DNA from: Closterium sp. NIES-65
Lineage: Eukaryota > Streptophyta > Zygnematophyceae > Desmidiales > Closteriaceae
Assembly (NCBI GenBank): GCA_948144175.1
Contig: CANXME010002486.1
Coordinates: 2,728,001 to 2,792,000, forward strand
Direction of reading: 5' to 3'
Length of the DNA: 64,000 bases
A model generated the notes under the pieces. It was not told where the DNA came from. It worked only from the letters and a program-made list of their open reading frames with translations, and did not search any database. Positions 1-12,172 of this stretch are shown here, one piece after another (positions within the stretch are counted from its first letter, which is position 1; each line of letters starts with the position of its first letter). A program made the translations under genes and the position numbers.

Positions 1-200
1 TGTTGAGATGTGAACTTTATGAGAAGGCATTCGTGTACTTTGCAGGAGCCGACTACTAAGTACGAGGTCAAGGAGTCAGAAGAGTCGAAGTGACACCAGC
101 AGCTGTCAGATCAAGACCGACGGAGGCAGAAACATTTGAAGTGAAAAGAGCGGGAACAGGTTTGAAACAAGATGTAGAAACACGATATATGCATGCATTT
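1..200. other. Left flank of Copia A, no gene seen
   Basis: No open frame, RNA gene or known repeat is recognised here. The last five bases (CATTT, 196-200) are the target-site copy left by the insertion of the Copia element that begins at 201; the same five bases recur at 13585-13589. Confidence 0.6.
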
Positions 201-648
201 TGTTGGGCTGAAAATCCCCTTAGGATCTTTGGTAGGGTAAATCTCTAGTTAGAGTGATGTGGTAGTGGAAGCGTTTAATGATGAGACTTTGAACCACCTT
301 GCACTAGTATGTGAGAACAAAGTGAGTTGATTAAAGCAAACAAGTACAAAGGTTTATATAAGAGTACAAGGAATACGAAGAAATATGAATGATAACTGTT
401 TTACTGTTGGCTGTTGCGGTTCGATACAGTGCGACTCGGGCAACTGCTCAATATCGAGTCAGTTGTGTGTCCTTGCTGTCGCGCTGCTTCTGTCAGGTCA
501 AAGGTCGCTGACCTTTGACTTTCACGTAACCTCCAGCGGTTACTTCAACCTCCGAGAGTTGACTCGCTGGTGCCTCGGTATGCAGTACTTCGCTTGTGCC
601 TTAGTGTTTCGACACGACAGGAGCGCTTAACACTGTTTGTTTCCAACA
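201..648 (-). repeat. 3' LTR of Copia A
   Basis: A 448-bp repeat that starts TGTTGGGCTG and ends TTCCAACA on the plus strand. It is nearly identical to 13137-13584. A purine-rich tract (minus strand, 649-661) abuts its inner edge, as expected for second-strand priming. Confidence 0.95.
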
Positions 649-3600
649 CTCCCCTTCGCTTCTGGAGTGTCGCTGACGTGGCTCTGTCCAGTCAGCAGCA
701 TGCAATATTCGAACTTTTGCTTTACGAGTTTCTTGGTCAAGTAGTCAGTTGCCATCTCGGACGTGGGACAGTATGACAGGACGAGTCTTCCCTTCTCGAT
801 CTCGTCCTTCACGAAGAAGTATCGCAGGGCAATGTGTTTCGTCCTGTTCGCAAAACCATTCTTGTTGGCGATGCGAATTGCCGACTGGTTATCGCAGAAC
901 AGGGTAAAGTTGGGTAACTCGGCTAACTTCGCTTCTTCCAGCAGCTCGCGAAGATAGAGTCCTTCCTTGGTGGCTGAGCAGAGTGCAATATATTCTGCTT
1001 CAGCTGACAAGAGAGCAATTAGTTCCTGTTTGCTCGATTGCCAGGAGATAGGCCCGATAGGCTTGAGGCGATAGATGTAGCCGGTGCGCGATCGTCTGTT
1101 GTCGGAGTCGCCCCCGTGATCTGCGTTGACGTAACCGATTAGCTTAGGCGTTGTAGTTACGTTTTTTTGGTAGGTCAGACCGACCGTCGGGGTGCTGACG
1201 AGGTAGTGAAGAGCGCGGTCGAGTTCCGCCAGGTGTCCTGCTTCAGCCCTTTTGAGATAGGTAGCGAGCTGGCTTGCGGAGTATGAGAGGTCGGGACGAC
1301 AGGTAACGGCTGCGAAGAGAAGACATCCCAGCTTCTTCTATCGTTTCCTGCTGTGTACCGGTATGGCGTGGAGATGGCTGTTGGTGTGAGCGTGAAACGT
1401 TTGGCGATAGTGTCGGCATATTTTTCGGCGCTGAGGTAGATCGCGTCCTCCTCTTCGCGGATGTTGAGGCCGAGGTATTGAGTGACGGTAGATGAGACTG
1501 TGAGCGTGAGATCTCGCTTCAGCTCCCCTTCAAACCAGGTGGTGATGCCGTCAGTCGAGCCGATGTAGAGAAGATCGTCCAGGTAGACGATTAGCAGGAT
1601 GTAGTCTTCGTCTTTGGTGAGCCGGTACATGCCTTGATCGTGCGGTAGTTGCTTGAAGCCGATGCGGATGAGGCGAGCGTGCAGGTGCTGTTGCCACAGT
1701 CGCGGGGCCTGCTTGATGCCGTAGAGTGACTTGAGTAGCTGGCAGACTTGGTTGGATTCTCCGTGAGAGCTGTGCGGTAACTCAACGAAGATTTCAGCAT
1801 CAACAGGTGCGTAGAGAAATGTGTTAGCGACGTCGATTTGCCGCAATTTCTTCTTCTTCATGGCGGCGATCACGAGGAGAATTCGAAGTGAGGTATGCCG
1901 GCTAACCGGGGCGAATGTCTCGGTGAAGTCCCGTCCGTGCTCCTGATCGAATCCACGCACAACCCAGCGTGCTTTGAACTTCTCAATTGTGCTGTCTGCT
2001 TTTGTTTTAACGCGGAAGACCCATTTCCCGGTGAGAATGGTTTTGTTCCTTGCCACGCTGATTGGGACGACTTTCCAGGTGTTCCGTTCCTCCAGCGCCT
2101 TTAACTCTCTGTCCATGGCTTCACGCCATTCTTCCCTGTGTTCCCCCCTCAGAGCCTGCTGAACCGTCGCAGGCTCCTTAGGAAGAGTGTTGCCGTGGAC
2201 TGTGGTGACGAGGTCGAGTATCTGCAGTCCAGTTTGTGAGTAGCAGGGAAGAGTTGCGTCCTCGGGATAAGCTGCTTCATCTCCCGCTTCTAGATCAGGT
2301 ATGAAATTCGATCCTACTCGTTCTGCTTCGTTGGTGATGACTGTCGCAGGTGTTACGTAACCGTTGTCGGCGAAGTAGTAGAAGGTTTTGGCGTTGACAC
2401 TTTCGCGAGGGTTGTCTTCGTCCATGGGAACGTCGACGGAGCAGAACGGAAGAGGTCCGGCTTCTTCTGACGCGTTGTCCACATTCTGCTCGTCCCAATC
2501 AGCTTCGTCTTCTGCAGAGGCGAAGGCTCGGTCGCCACAAAAACCACCTGTGGGATCTTGGTCCTCTTGCAGGTTGGCAAGGTATGTCTGGAGTGTGAGT
2601 CGTTCGTAGAAGATGACATCGCGTGCTGCTACTGTTTCCTTGGAGTGGACGTCGAAGATTTTCCACGCGTTGTAATTCTTTTCGATGCCGAGGTGTAGTC
2701 CCCACTGTGCGCGTTGTGAAAATCGGCCCGCTCGTGCTGCTGGGGGTCGATACTGTACCATGCATCCGAACACTCGTAACATTTTTGTGCTGCCCTGTTT
2801 CCCTGTCCACAGCAATGCGGTGATGCGTTGTTCGGAAGCGATGATGACGACAGCAAGTTGTGCAGCATGACAGCGTGGTCCATTGCTGCAGGCCACTGGT
2901 GGTTGGGAAGCCGCATGCCACGTAACAGTTTGCGCATGCTGTTCTGCAGAGTCTTGTTCATTCTTTCTGCTACACCTTGCTGCTGATGGGCGTAGGGAAG
3001 AGAGAGGAGCTGCTTGATTCCCCTTTCTGCCAGATACTGCTTGAATCTCTGAGAGGTGTATTCTCCTCCCCCGTCTGACTGGAAGCTTTTCAATTTTACG
3101 CCCGACTCTCTCTCTGCTACTGGAACCCAAGCAGCGAATGCTGCGAGGACCATGTCGCGGCTGGGTGGGTTTAGATGCCAGACGTAACGAGTGGCGGCGT
3201 CGATGAAGGTGATTGTGTAGTTATAGATTACTTGTCCTGGTTCCCGATTGTACAGGATGTCGCTATACACCTTTTCGAGTGGTGAGTACGCGGGTGTGCT
3301 CGGGTTGTGATGAGGAGTGAACGGCCGATGTGGTAAGTCGGCTTCAGGGCAGGTAAGACATGTTCCTCGTTCCCGTTGAAGTTCTCTGCCGTCGAGTAGT
3401 AGTAACGAGTCCTTGTCAAGGACTCCTGCTCTTATTGTGTTGTTTAACACGGTGTTGCTTGGGTGTCCCATGCGTGCGTGCCAGATGTCTTCGGAGGCGC
3501 GGTGTCCGGGTGAGCGTCGATACGCGTCGGAGTTGGAGTAGAAGCCGGCGGTGAAGTTTGCGCTTCTATGGACTTCCCGTTGGGCCGGATTTAGCTGCTG

Positions 3601-4849
3601 TGCGGGTGTTGGTGGTGCTTCGTCGACGAGGACTGGTGTCGTTGTTGCTGCTACTGTTGTTGTTCCTGCTATTGCCGATGACGTCTCTGCTGCTGCCGAA
3701 GTTGTCTTTGCTGCTGCCGATGTTGTTTATGCTGCTGCCGAAGTTGTCTCTGCTGCTGCCGAATGTTGTATTGTTACTAACGCGCGTGTTCGTTCTGCTT
3801 CAGGAATGGTATAGGAATACCAAAAACCTTCCGGATTGAAGTCTGGATCAAGATCTGGAGGGTGTGTCCAGTCGGCGAAGTTGACGATGGCGTCGCTGTC
3901 GGCGGTGCCAAGATCAGGGACAAAGACGAGGACAAAGACATTGTTCTTGAGGACCGCCTTGCCAATGTAGAGACCTCTCCCGTGATACAGTTTGAATTCT
4001 TGGGTGGTGCTGTCTGCTTCGAGGTGTATGCCTTTCGCCATCAGCTGACTGACGTTCAGTAAGTTGTAGCCGAGTCCCTCCGCGATTAGTACTTTTGACA
4101 TCTGTAGTATAACATTTGTCTCTCGTGACTGAAGTTGCACAATCCCTTGTCGTCGTGTGCGCAGGTTCTGGTTATTGGCGACTGTGATGACGACCTCTCG
4201 TTGAAGTCGGTGCTCGCGTTGAACGAAGCGTCCCGAGGAGCACATGTGTTGTCCGCAGCAACTTTCCAAGAACCACGTGTCCTTCCCGGACGGTTCGCTT
4301 TGAGCGATGGCGGCGTACGTCGGGTTCGGCTGAAGTGACTCGTGGTGAGACGTGCTGTTGTCGAGTTGTTCTTCTGGTGAGTAATATGGTGGTGATTCAG
4401 TTACGCAGGAGTCACTCAGTCTTGTCATGCAGCTGATGATGTTTCTTATTTCTTTTGCAGGTTGTCCTGTCGGTGTTGTTGACACTTGTGCTGAAGTTGT
4501 CGGATTTGCTTGCGTTGAAGCGACTTGACTGCTTGAAGGGCGAAGTTGGCGTTGCGGCGATGTTGACTATTGTCGATTTGGGCAGTGCGTACGAGGATGC
4601 CTTGAAGTCTTGCAGAGGTGGCAGAACGGAGGTATTGGCTTCGGTTGTTGCTGCCGGTTATTGTTGTTGTAGTTGTAGTGTCGCTGAGTGTGGAACGCGA
4701 ATTCCGGTGCTGATACCTTTCTATTGTGTCGTTCTTCTTGCAGGTCCATGTCTTGCTGCTCAGCATGGATTTCGGCGCAGAGTGCTGCTTCGGATATTCT
4801 CCCGTGTGCTCTTAGTATGGCGCGAGTGGAGCGCCAGTGAGGACCAAGA
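649..4849 (-). pseudogene. Copia A: end of gag, protease, integrase, RT and RNase H (fossil)
   Basis: Read on the minus strand. A CCHC zinc knuckle (C-X2-C-X4-H-X4-C) lies near 4575-4620, followed by a protease region near 3730-4485, an integrase core near 2750-3470 (the DGGGEYTS and GVAER segments are visible), a Copia-type reverse transcriptase near 1400-2200 with the YLDD motif, and an RNase H tail near 650-1150. Domain order and motifs are typical of Ty1/Copia. Several breaks make it non-functional as it stands. The gag start lies on the other side of the nested Copia B. Confidence 0.9.
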
Positions 4850-4984
4850 TGTCGGAACATTATATAGCTTATACATTTGTGTAGGCTGTAGTGGGGTATC
4901 CCATAGGGGGTACAACCTAATTAGGGTTAGTACTTGTACCCACTTCTTTCATAGTTCATTCATCCTCTCGTTTCAGTTTTCTCA
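4850..4984 (+). repeat. 5' LTR of Copia B
   Basis: A 135-bp LTR starting TGTCGGAACATT and followed at once by the primer site TGGTATCGAGCAGG (4985-4998). It matches 12038-12172 with about two differences. It is short for a Copia LTR. Confidence 0.93.
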
Positions 4985-5039
4985 TGGTATCGAGCAGGTT
5001 CCCTTGTGGGAACTGTTCCTAGGGCCCACCAACTCGAAA

Positions 5040-6045
5040 AAAAAAAATCCTGCCCGTAGCGCGCTCAACCCTAGCCCGAGTCGCGCTCCCCTTCCTCCAC
5101 CCAGTCGCGCCACCCTAGCGGCCCCGGTGCCTACCTCGTGGCCCTCACGCCGCCTTGCGGCCTCATCGCCCGCCCTACGGCCCGCGCGCCGCCCTTTTAC
5201 GGCCCGCGCGCCGCCCTTCCTGGCCCGCGCGCTGCCCTTCCTGGCCCCGATCTGCCGCCCTGCGGCCTCGCCGCCTACCTCGCGGCCCGCGCACCGCCCT
5301 CTTCTGGTCCCGATCCGCCGCCCTCCGGCTTTGGCGCCTACCCTGCGGCCCAGCCGCCTACCTGCGGTCCCGCCGCCCTTACGTGCGGCCCCGCCTACTA
5401 CCTGCGGCCCCGCCCTTACGTGCGGCCCCGTCGCCTGCCTGCGGCCCCGCCATTACCTGCGGTCCCACCACCTACCGGCGGCCCCGCCCTTACCTGCGGC
5501 CCCGCCGCCCTCAACTGCGGCCCCGTCGCCCTTACGTGCGGCCCCGCCGCCCTCACCTGTGGCCCCGCCGCCCATACCTGCAGCCCCGCCGCCCTCACTT
5601 ACGGCCCCGCCACCCTTTCCTGCGGCCCCACCACCCTCACTTGCGGCTCCGCCGCCCTTACCTGCGGCCCCGTCGCCTGCTGCAGCGCCGCCCGCCACCC
5701 GAGCCGCCCGAGCCGCCTCACCCAGCCGAGCAGCCGACCGCCGCGCCGCCCTGCAGCAGCACAGCCGAGCTGCCCAGCAGCCGAGCAGTCGAGCAGCCGA
5801 GCCGCCGAGCCGCCCTGCAACCGAGCCGCCCAGCAGCCAAGCCGCCGTACAGCCGAGCCGCCGGGCCGCCGAGCCGCACTGCAGCCGAGCCGCCCAACCG
5901 CCCAGCAGCCGAGCCGCCGTGCAGCCGAGCCGCCGAGCCGCCGAGCCGCCCTACCACCGAGCAGCCCGAGTAGCCCCGTCCAGTAAGCATAGTGCCTCTA
6001 TCACTGCACTGCCCCTACCGTACTGTTTGCGCTGCTAGTCTACTG
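5040..6045 (+). repeat. GC-rich low-complexity leader of Copia B
   Basis: About 1 kb of GCCGCCC/CCGAGCCGCC-type degenerate repeats lies between the primer site and gag. Because the repeats rarely produce stop codons, several frames on both strands stay open over hundreds of bases. This is a composition effect and not evidence of a protein. The relative D has a comparable but differently worded GC-rich block in the same place (45880-46640), so the leader is a family trait. Confidence 0.85.
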
Positions 6046-6050
6046 TTGTC

Positions 6051-7250
6051 ATGGCTACCCCTAGTGTCCTCGCTTTTGACGCCGAGGGTCGAGCCATTGA
6101 CTTTGACATTTGGGTAGATGACATGCAGCTGTTCTTACAGTGCGATAGGGCAGACGGTCTCTCTCTCTTTGACCTCACTTCTAGCGCCTCTCCTGCCCCT
6201 GCTGCTGATGCTGACGCCACTGTTCGCTCCCAGTGGGCCACGCGCGACACTGCTGCACGTCTTGCTGTGCGTCGCCACCTGCCTACCTCTGAGCGTGCGC
6301 ACTTTAGTCAGTACAAGAGTGCTCAGACCTTGTACGACGCTGTAGCTGCACGCTACTCCTCCCCTGTCACTGCTCCACTGAGCCGTCTCATGCTACCGTA
6401 CCTCTTCCCTGACCTTACTGCCTTTCCCACAGTCGCTGACCTCATTACACACCTCTGCACTAATGACACTCGCTACCGCACTGCGCTTCCTGCTGACTTC
6501 TGCGCCAAGAACCCCCCCCCCATGTACACCACCCTCTACTACAAAGTCACCCGACTCCCTGACTCCCTACGCGTAGTCAGGGACCACTTCCTCGCAGTGT
6601 GCCCCACCACTCTCACCGTTGACCTCCTGGAGAAGGCCCTCCTAGCGGCGGAGAAGAGCATAGTCGCTGTAGGAGCCTCACGTGGTGACCCCCGCACCCC
6701 TGTCTTTGAGGGGTGTTCTCCCTCCCCCCTCTTGCCCTCTGTTGCTTCTGCTGCTGCGGCCGACCTTGTTGGTTTTGAGTCGGTCGGTGCTGCGTCTGCC
6801 CCTTCGGGGAAGCGCCGCACAGGCAAGGGCAAGGGGGGCAAGGGAGCTGGATGAGCTAGTGGGGGCGGTGGAGGCGGCAGTGGAGGCGGGGGAGGCGGCG
6901 GAGGTGGCGGTGGAGCTGGTCGCGGGTCTACGCAGAGGAGTGGCTCTGGTGGTGGTCCGCGCCAGCAGCAGCAGCGTGGTCGTGAGACCCTGTCCCCTCA
7001 GCAGCTCCGTGAGTGGTACACTACACGCCAGCGGGGTGGGGGTTTTGGTCCGTGCACCTACGTCCTGCGCACCGGCGACCGTGCGCGTGAGCAGTGTGCG
7101 GGTGCGCACTCCACCCAGCGCTGCTTTGGCCGCCTGACGGACGCGTGGCGTCACCCGTTCCCTGAGGCCACAGAGATCCCTCGCTGGGGCGAGCTGTCTA
7201 GGGCGGGAGTTGCCATCTTTGATCTTGATTTTGATGCTATTCTCTCTTCC
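6051..7250 (+). pseudogene. Copia B gag region (fossil)
   Basis: It opens with MATPSVLAFDAEGR at 6051 and shows a Copia gag fold region over about 250 codons. A Gly/Lys-rich stretch and a long glycine-rich run follow (6820-6950). The usual CCHC knuckle is not seen. Instead a Cys/His group with wide spacing sits near 7045-7130 (C-X13-C-X2-H-X4-C). The same start and domain layout occur in element D. At least one break separates the gag start from the later part. Confidence 0.85.
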
Positions 7251-10200
7251 ATGTATGCTGTGACTAGTAGTGATGAGGGTGACTGTTACCAGTGTTTCCC
7301 GCCCGATCCGGGCATTGAGACTGCTGCTCTAGGTACTGGTGAGGCTGCTGCCCTAGGTGCTTGCGAGGCTGCTGCTCTAGGTGCCAGTGCGTCTGCGTCC
7401 TCAGGTACTGGTGAGTCTGCTCTCTCAGGTACTGCGTTGGCTTCGGCCTCCCTCACCTTCACCCTTGACTCGGGGGCTTCTCGCTCCTTCTTTCGGGACC
7501 GCACCACACTCACGCCGCTTGGTCGGCCAGTTGCACTGTCTCTGGCTGACCCCTCTGGGGGTCCTGTCCTGTCTCACTTCTCCACAGTCCTCCCGTGTCC
7601 GGCGGCTCCCTCTGGCACCCTGTCTGGTCTTTACCTCCCCTCGTTCTCTACGAACTTGGTGAGTGGTGCTGACCTACAGGATGGGGGAGTGCACCAGTTC
7701 ACTCCTGCGAGTCAGCGGGTGATGCACTGCACTGAGGCTCGGACAGGCCGACACTTGGCTACGTTTACACGTCAACTGGGGTCGAGCCTATACACACTGA
7801 CCACTGCGTCTCCCCCAGTCACTGAGTCTGGTCGGGTAGCTGCGTCGAGTCAGGTGTTTGCTGCAGCGTCCATGTCTGGTCTTGAGTCTGCCCTCTGTTC
7901 GTGTCGGCTCCTGTCCCACGAGACTCTCCTCTGGCACCACCGCCTTGGTCACCCCTCTCTGCTTCGTCTTAGAGGCATGGCCTCCTGTCTTCTTGTTTCT
8001 GGTCTTCCCCGGTCCCTCCCTCCCCTTCCTCAGGGGCCTGGCCCTACCTGTGTTCCCTGTGTCGAGGGGCGCCAGCGGGCTGCCCCTCACTCCTCCCAGT
8101 TTCCTCCGACAGAGGCCCCGCTGCAGACGCTCCACATGGACGTGTGGGGCCCAGCCCGCGTCCGTGGACAGGGTCACGAGCGCTACGTCCTCCTTGTTGT
8201 TGACAGCTACTCGCGTTACACCACAGTCTTCCCCTTGCGCAGCAAGGGTGATGTCACTAAGGTGCTGATCGACTAGATCCGCACAGCTTGTCTCCAGCTC
8301 AGGCAGAGCTTCGGCTCGGACTTTCCTATTCTGCGTTTGCACTCAGACAGAGGCGGAGAGTTCTCCTCTGGCCTTTTGAGAGCCTACTGTCGCGCACGAG
8401 GCATCCGTCAGACCTTCACGCTTCCGGACTCTCCACAGCAAAATGGGATTGCTGAGCGCCGCATTGGCATGGTCATGGACGTCGCTCGTACGTCTATGAT
8501 GCATGCGGCTGCCCCCCATTTTCTGTGGCCGTTAGCGGTGCGGTACGCGGCGCATCAGATCAATCTTCACCCCAGGGTCTCCAGGCCGGAGACCTCCCCG
8601 GCCTTGCTGTGGACGGGGAAGGTTGGCGATGCATCTGCGTTCCATGTCTCGGGATCTCGAGCGTTTATCCGCGACTTGTCTGCGGACAAGCTATCCCCTC
8701 GTGCTGCTCCTTGCGTCTTCCTGGGGTTCCCCCTTGACGCGCCTGGGTGGCAGTTCTACCACCCCACCTCTCGCCGTGTTCTGTCCTCCCAGGACGTCAC
8801 GTTTGACGAGTCGGTCCCCTACTACCGCCTCTTCCCCTACCGCACTACGTCCCTCCCCCTGCCCCCGCTCTTCTTTGTACCTGGTCCCCCACCGATAGAC
8901 CCCCTCCCCCCTCAGGGTCCTGCCCCTTCAGGTGTGTCCTAGGTAGACGCAGTCGAGCCTGTCGAGGTTACTGGTGACTCTGGTGTTGCTGGGGGTACTG
9001 AGCCTAGGGGTGCTGAGCGTGCGGGTACTACTCCTGGGGGTGCTGAGCCTTGGGGTGCTGAGCCTGGAGGTGCTAAGACTGGGGGTGCTGAGCCAAGGGG
9101 TGTTGAGCCTGGTGGTGTTCAGCCTGGGGGTGCTGAGCCTGGGGGTGCTGTGCCTGGGGGTGCTGAGCCTGGGGGTGCTACACCTGGGGGTGCTAAGCCT
9201 GGAGGAGCTGAGCTTGGAGGTTCTACGCCTGGAGGTTCTCTGGGTGCTTCGTCTCGGCGCGAGCCACTCTCTCCACAGGAGCTGCGCGAGTGGTTTGCCC
9301 GGCACTGGAGCCGTGCTGCTGGAGCTGGAGGTTCTTCGGCTACTGAGGGTGCTGGTGTCGCGGGTCCCGGAGGTGCTCGTACTGGGAGTACTGTAGCTGC
9401 TGGCCCTGCGGGTACGACTGGAGCTGGAGCTACTAAGGGTGTTGGCGCTGAGGCTACTGCTAGCGGTCCTGCCGAGGGTGCTACTGGTGCTGCTGGAGCT
9501 GGAGGTGCTGTTGGCGCTGGTGCTCCTGCTGGGGGTTCTGGTGCTGTCCCTGCTGTGTCTGGAGTCGCCGCGCGGCCTCGACCGTACGTCGTTCCGCTCC
9601 TGCAGCAGGTTCTTGGTCTTCCCTCTTCTACTGGTCCTTCTCCTCCCTTCGAGTGTCCACAGCCTGTCCAGTCGCGGTCACAATTACAGCCCGCCTCCCC
9701 CCTACCTGCTCCTTCTCCCTACACTGGTCCTAGTGGAGGTCTTGCTGAGCGTCGTGAGCCTGCGTCTCGACCTGCGTCGCCTGTCCGTCCTACTCGCACT
9801 AGTGGTCGTGGTTCGCGTCAGCGTCCTCATCCTGTCCCTGGCACACACTGGATGTCTCTGTGTCCGTCCACTGCTCCTCTGCGTGCCCCTTTGCCTTCTC
9901 CTCCTGAGCCCTCTCTTCCTTCTCTTGCCGACCCGGAGTCGAACTCTCTTCGTGCTGATAGTCCTACTGTTACGCGTCTCCTTGCTACTGTCATCACTGA
10001 CCCTTCTTTCGAGTCCACTGCTGCGTCTGCCCTAGTTGCTGAGCTCGTCGACTTTGCTGCTCGCTGTCGCCTAGACTACGCTGCTAGTCTTGTCGCTGAG
10101 TCTGAGTCTGTCTGTCCTCCGTCCGTCGGGGGTGAGTGTGTCCTTGGCACGGACGTCCTTGAGGACAGGCAGGAGGAGTTCCAGTGTCTGGCAGCTGCTT

Positions 10201-11837
10201 CACCTCATCTCGTGTCCGTACTGCTTACCCCTGAGGGAGACCCGGATGCACTTGACATACCGACTCTGCTCTCTTACGCGGAGGCGATAGAGGGTCCCTA
10301 CTCTTCTCAGTGGCAGGCAGCTATGGACACAGAGATGGCTTCCTGGAAGTCCACAGGCACCTACGTTGACGAGGTTCCCCCGCCTGGGGCGAACATCGTC
10401 AGTGGCATGTGGATCTTCAGGGTGAAGCGGCCGCCAGGTTCTCCGCCTGTCATCAAGGCACGGTACGTGGCTCGTGGCTTCAGTCAGCGGCAGGGAGTTG
10501 ACTACTTTCAGACCTTCTCTCCCACCCCGAAGATGACCACTCTTCGGGTACTGCTGCACGTTGCTGCTCACCGTGACTACGAGCTGCACTCTCTTGACTT
10601 CAGCACAGCTTTCTTGAAGGGCAGCCTGCACGAGGAGATCTGGCTGCGCCTCCCACCTGGCTTCACTGGGTCGTTCCCTCCTGGTACCCAGTGGAGTCTC
10701 CGGCGTTTAGTCTACGGTCTCCGCCAGGCGCCCCGTGAGTGGCACGACACACTGAGGACTACACTTGCGGCTCTTGGGTTTGCTCCTTCTACTGCCGAAC
10801 TGTCGCTGTTTCTGCGCACCGACACCTCTCTGCCGCCGTTCTACATCCTCGTGTACGTCGACGACTTGGTCTTTGCCACAGCGGACACTGCTGGACTCGC
10901 CTACGTGAAGTCCGAGCTGCAGAAGAGACACACATGCACCGACCTGGGTGAACTGCGCAGCTACCTTGGCTTGCAGATCACCCGGGACAGAGCACGCCGC
11001 ACCATTACCCCGACTCAGTCACACATGGTGCAGCAGGTCCTTCAGCGTTTCGGCTTCACGTACTCCTCGCCTCAGGCCACTCCTCTGCCTACTCGCCACT
11101 CACTCTCAGCTCTGCCTTCGGATGAGTCCGTAGAGTCGAGTAGCTCGTATCAAGAGCTTGTTGGCTGCCTCATGTACCTGATGACCTGCACACGACCTGA
11201 CCTAGCATACCCTCTTAGCATTCTCGCACGCTATGTTGCTCCTTGGAGACACCGACCAGAGCACATGGCTGCAGCGAAGAGGGTGTTGCGCTACTTGTGT
11301 AGTACGTCGGGCATGGGGCTAGTGCTTGGAGGGCGGAGTCCAGTGGTCCTCACTGGGCATGCAGACGCTTCTTGGGCTGACGACCAGGCTACGCAGCGGT
11401 CGTCATAGGGTTACACCTTCAGCCTTGGTTCCGGCTCTGTTTCGTGGCGGGCTACTTGCTCGTCTTCTGTTCTCGGCTCCAGTTGTGAGGCCGAGATCTA
11501 CGCAGGGGCCATGGCTGCACAGGAGCTTCGCTGGCTCACCTACCTACTGACTGACCTCGGAGAGCCGCCTCGTTCTCCTCCACTTCTGTACGTAGACAAC
11601 AAGGCCATGCTGGCCTTGTGTCGAGAGCAGAGACTGGAGCACAGAACCAAGCACATTGCTCTCCGCTACTTCCTTACTCGTGAGCTACAGCAGCGTCGTC
11701 AGTTGCGGCTTGCTTACATGGCCTCTGAGGCCAACACTCCTGATGTGTTCACCAAGGCACTTGCACCTTGTGATCATCAACGCTTCTGCACTCAGCTGGG
11801 TCTTGTGCCTGTCTTGCCTCACTTGCTCACATCCTGA
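7251..11837 (+). pseudogene. Copia B pol: protease, integrase, RT, RNase H (fossil)
   Basis: The protease has the LDSGASRSFF active-site region near 7465. The integrase lies at about 7900-8900 with an HHRLGHP zinc segment and the SDRGGEF core. A repeated Glu-Pro-Gly-Gly-Ala-type linker is at about 8985-9245. The reverse transcriptase lies at about 10260-11050 with a YVDD motif, and an RNase H tail ends at 11837 (the DNKAML region near 11600). This is the Copia order. About three breaks interrupt it. Confidence 0.9.
8985..9245 (+). repeat. 15-bp minisatellite coding a Pro-Gly-Gly-Ala linker in Copia B
   Basis: A run of about 17 degenerate 15-bp units close to GGTGCTGAGCCTGGG lies between integrase and reverse transcriptase. 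In the pol frame it reads as repeated EPGGA. Element D has the same repeat at 42475-42680 on the minus strand, so the linker belongs to the family. Confidence 0.85.
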
Positions 11838-12037
11838 CCTTGCTTGTACTGTCACATATATATATACCTAGTCTTGCTTGTCTAGCTTTATATATATGTG
11901 TACTCTTGCATATGAACTGGCCTTGTGGCCTTGACCTTGTGCTCGAACTGTGTGGTGACTTTGAGATCAACCATGAGCTTGCTTTGCTTGACTGGTCTTG
12001 TTACCCCTTGTTCTTCCCCACTTTGCCTATGGGGGTG

Positions 12038-12172
12038 TGTCGGAACATTATATAGCTTATACATTTGTGTAGGTTGTAGTGGGGTATCCCATAGGGGGTA
12101 CAACCTAATTAGGGTTAGTACTTGTACCCACTTCTTTCATAGTTCATTCATCCTCTCGTTTCAGTTTTCTCC
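12038..12172 (+). repeat. 3' LTR of Copia B
   Basis: A 135-bp copy of the LTR at 4850-4984. It is preceded by a short G-rich tract (12031-12037) in the polypurine position. A TA-rich stretch (11850-11900) precedes it. Confidence 0.93.

Larger units (their letters stand above)
4850..12172 (+). mobile_element. Copia LTR retrotransposon, family B, nested in Copia A
   Basis: A 7.3-kb element on the plus strand with unusually short LTRs of 135 bp. The host Copia A gag reads continuously across the insertion point, and the flanks carry a 5-bp duplication with one mismatch (CAAGA at 4845-4849, CGAGA at 12173-12177). The primer site (4985-4998) follows the left LTR directly and fits initiator tRNA-Met. 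The LTRs differ at about 2 of 135 sites, so B is younger than A, as nesting requires. The order is a long GC-rich leader, gag, protease, integrase, a repetitive linker, RT and RNase H. It looks full length but has about four coding breaks. The element at 39478-46837 is a relative. Confidence 0.95.

Noticed and set aside
385-630. 81-codon frame inside the Copia A LTRs (also at 13321-13566)
   Set aside because: It is present only as part of the LTR, in antisense to the element, with no recognisable product.
4455-6038. A 527-codon plus-strand open frame and other long frames at 5138-5986 and 5155-5973
   Set aside because: All overlap in different frames within the GC-repeat leader of Copia B. 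The translations are Pro/Ala/Arg low complexity and the longest frame crosses the Copia A/B boundary, so base composition explains them.
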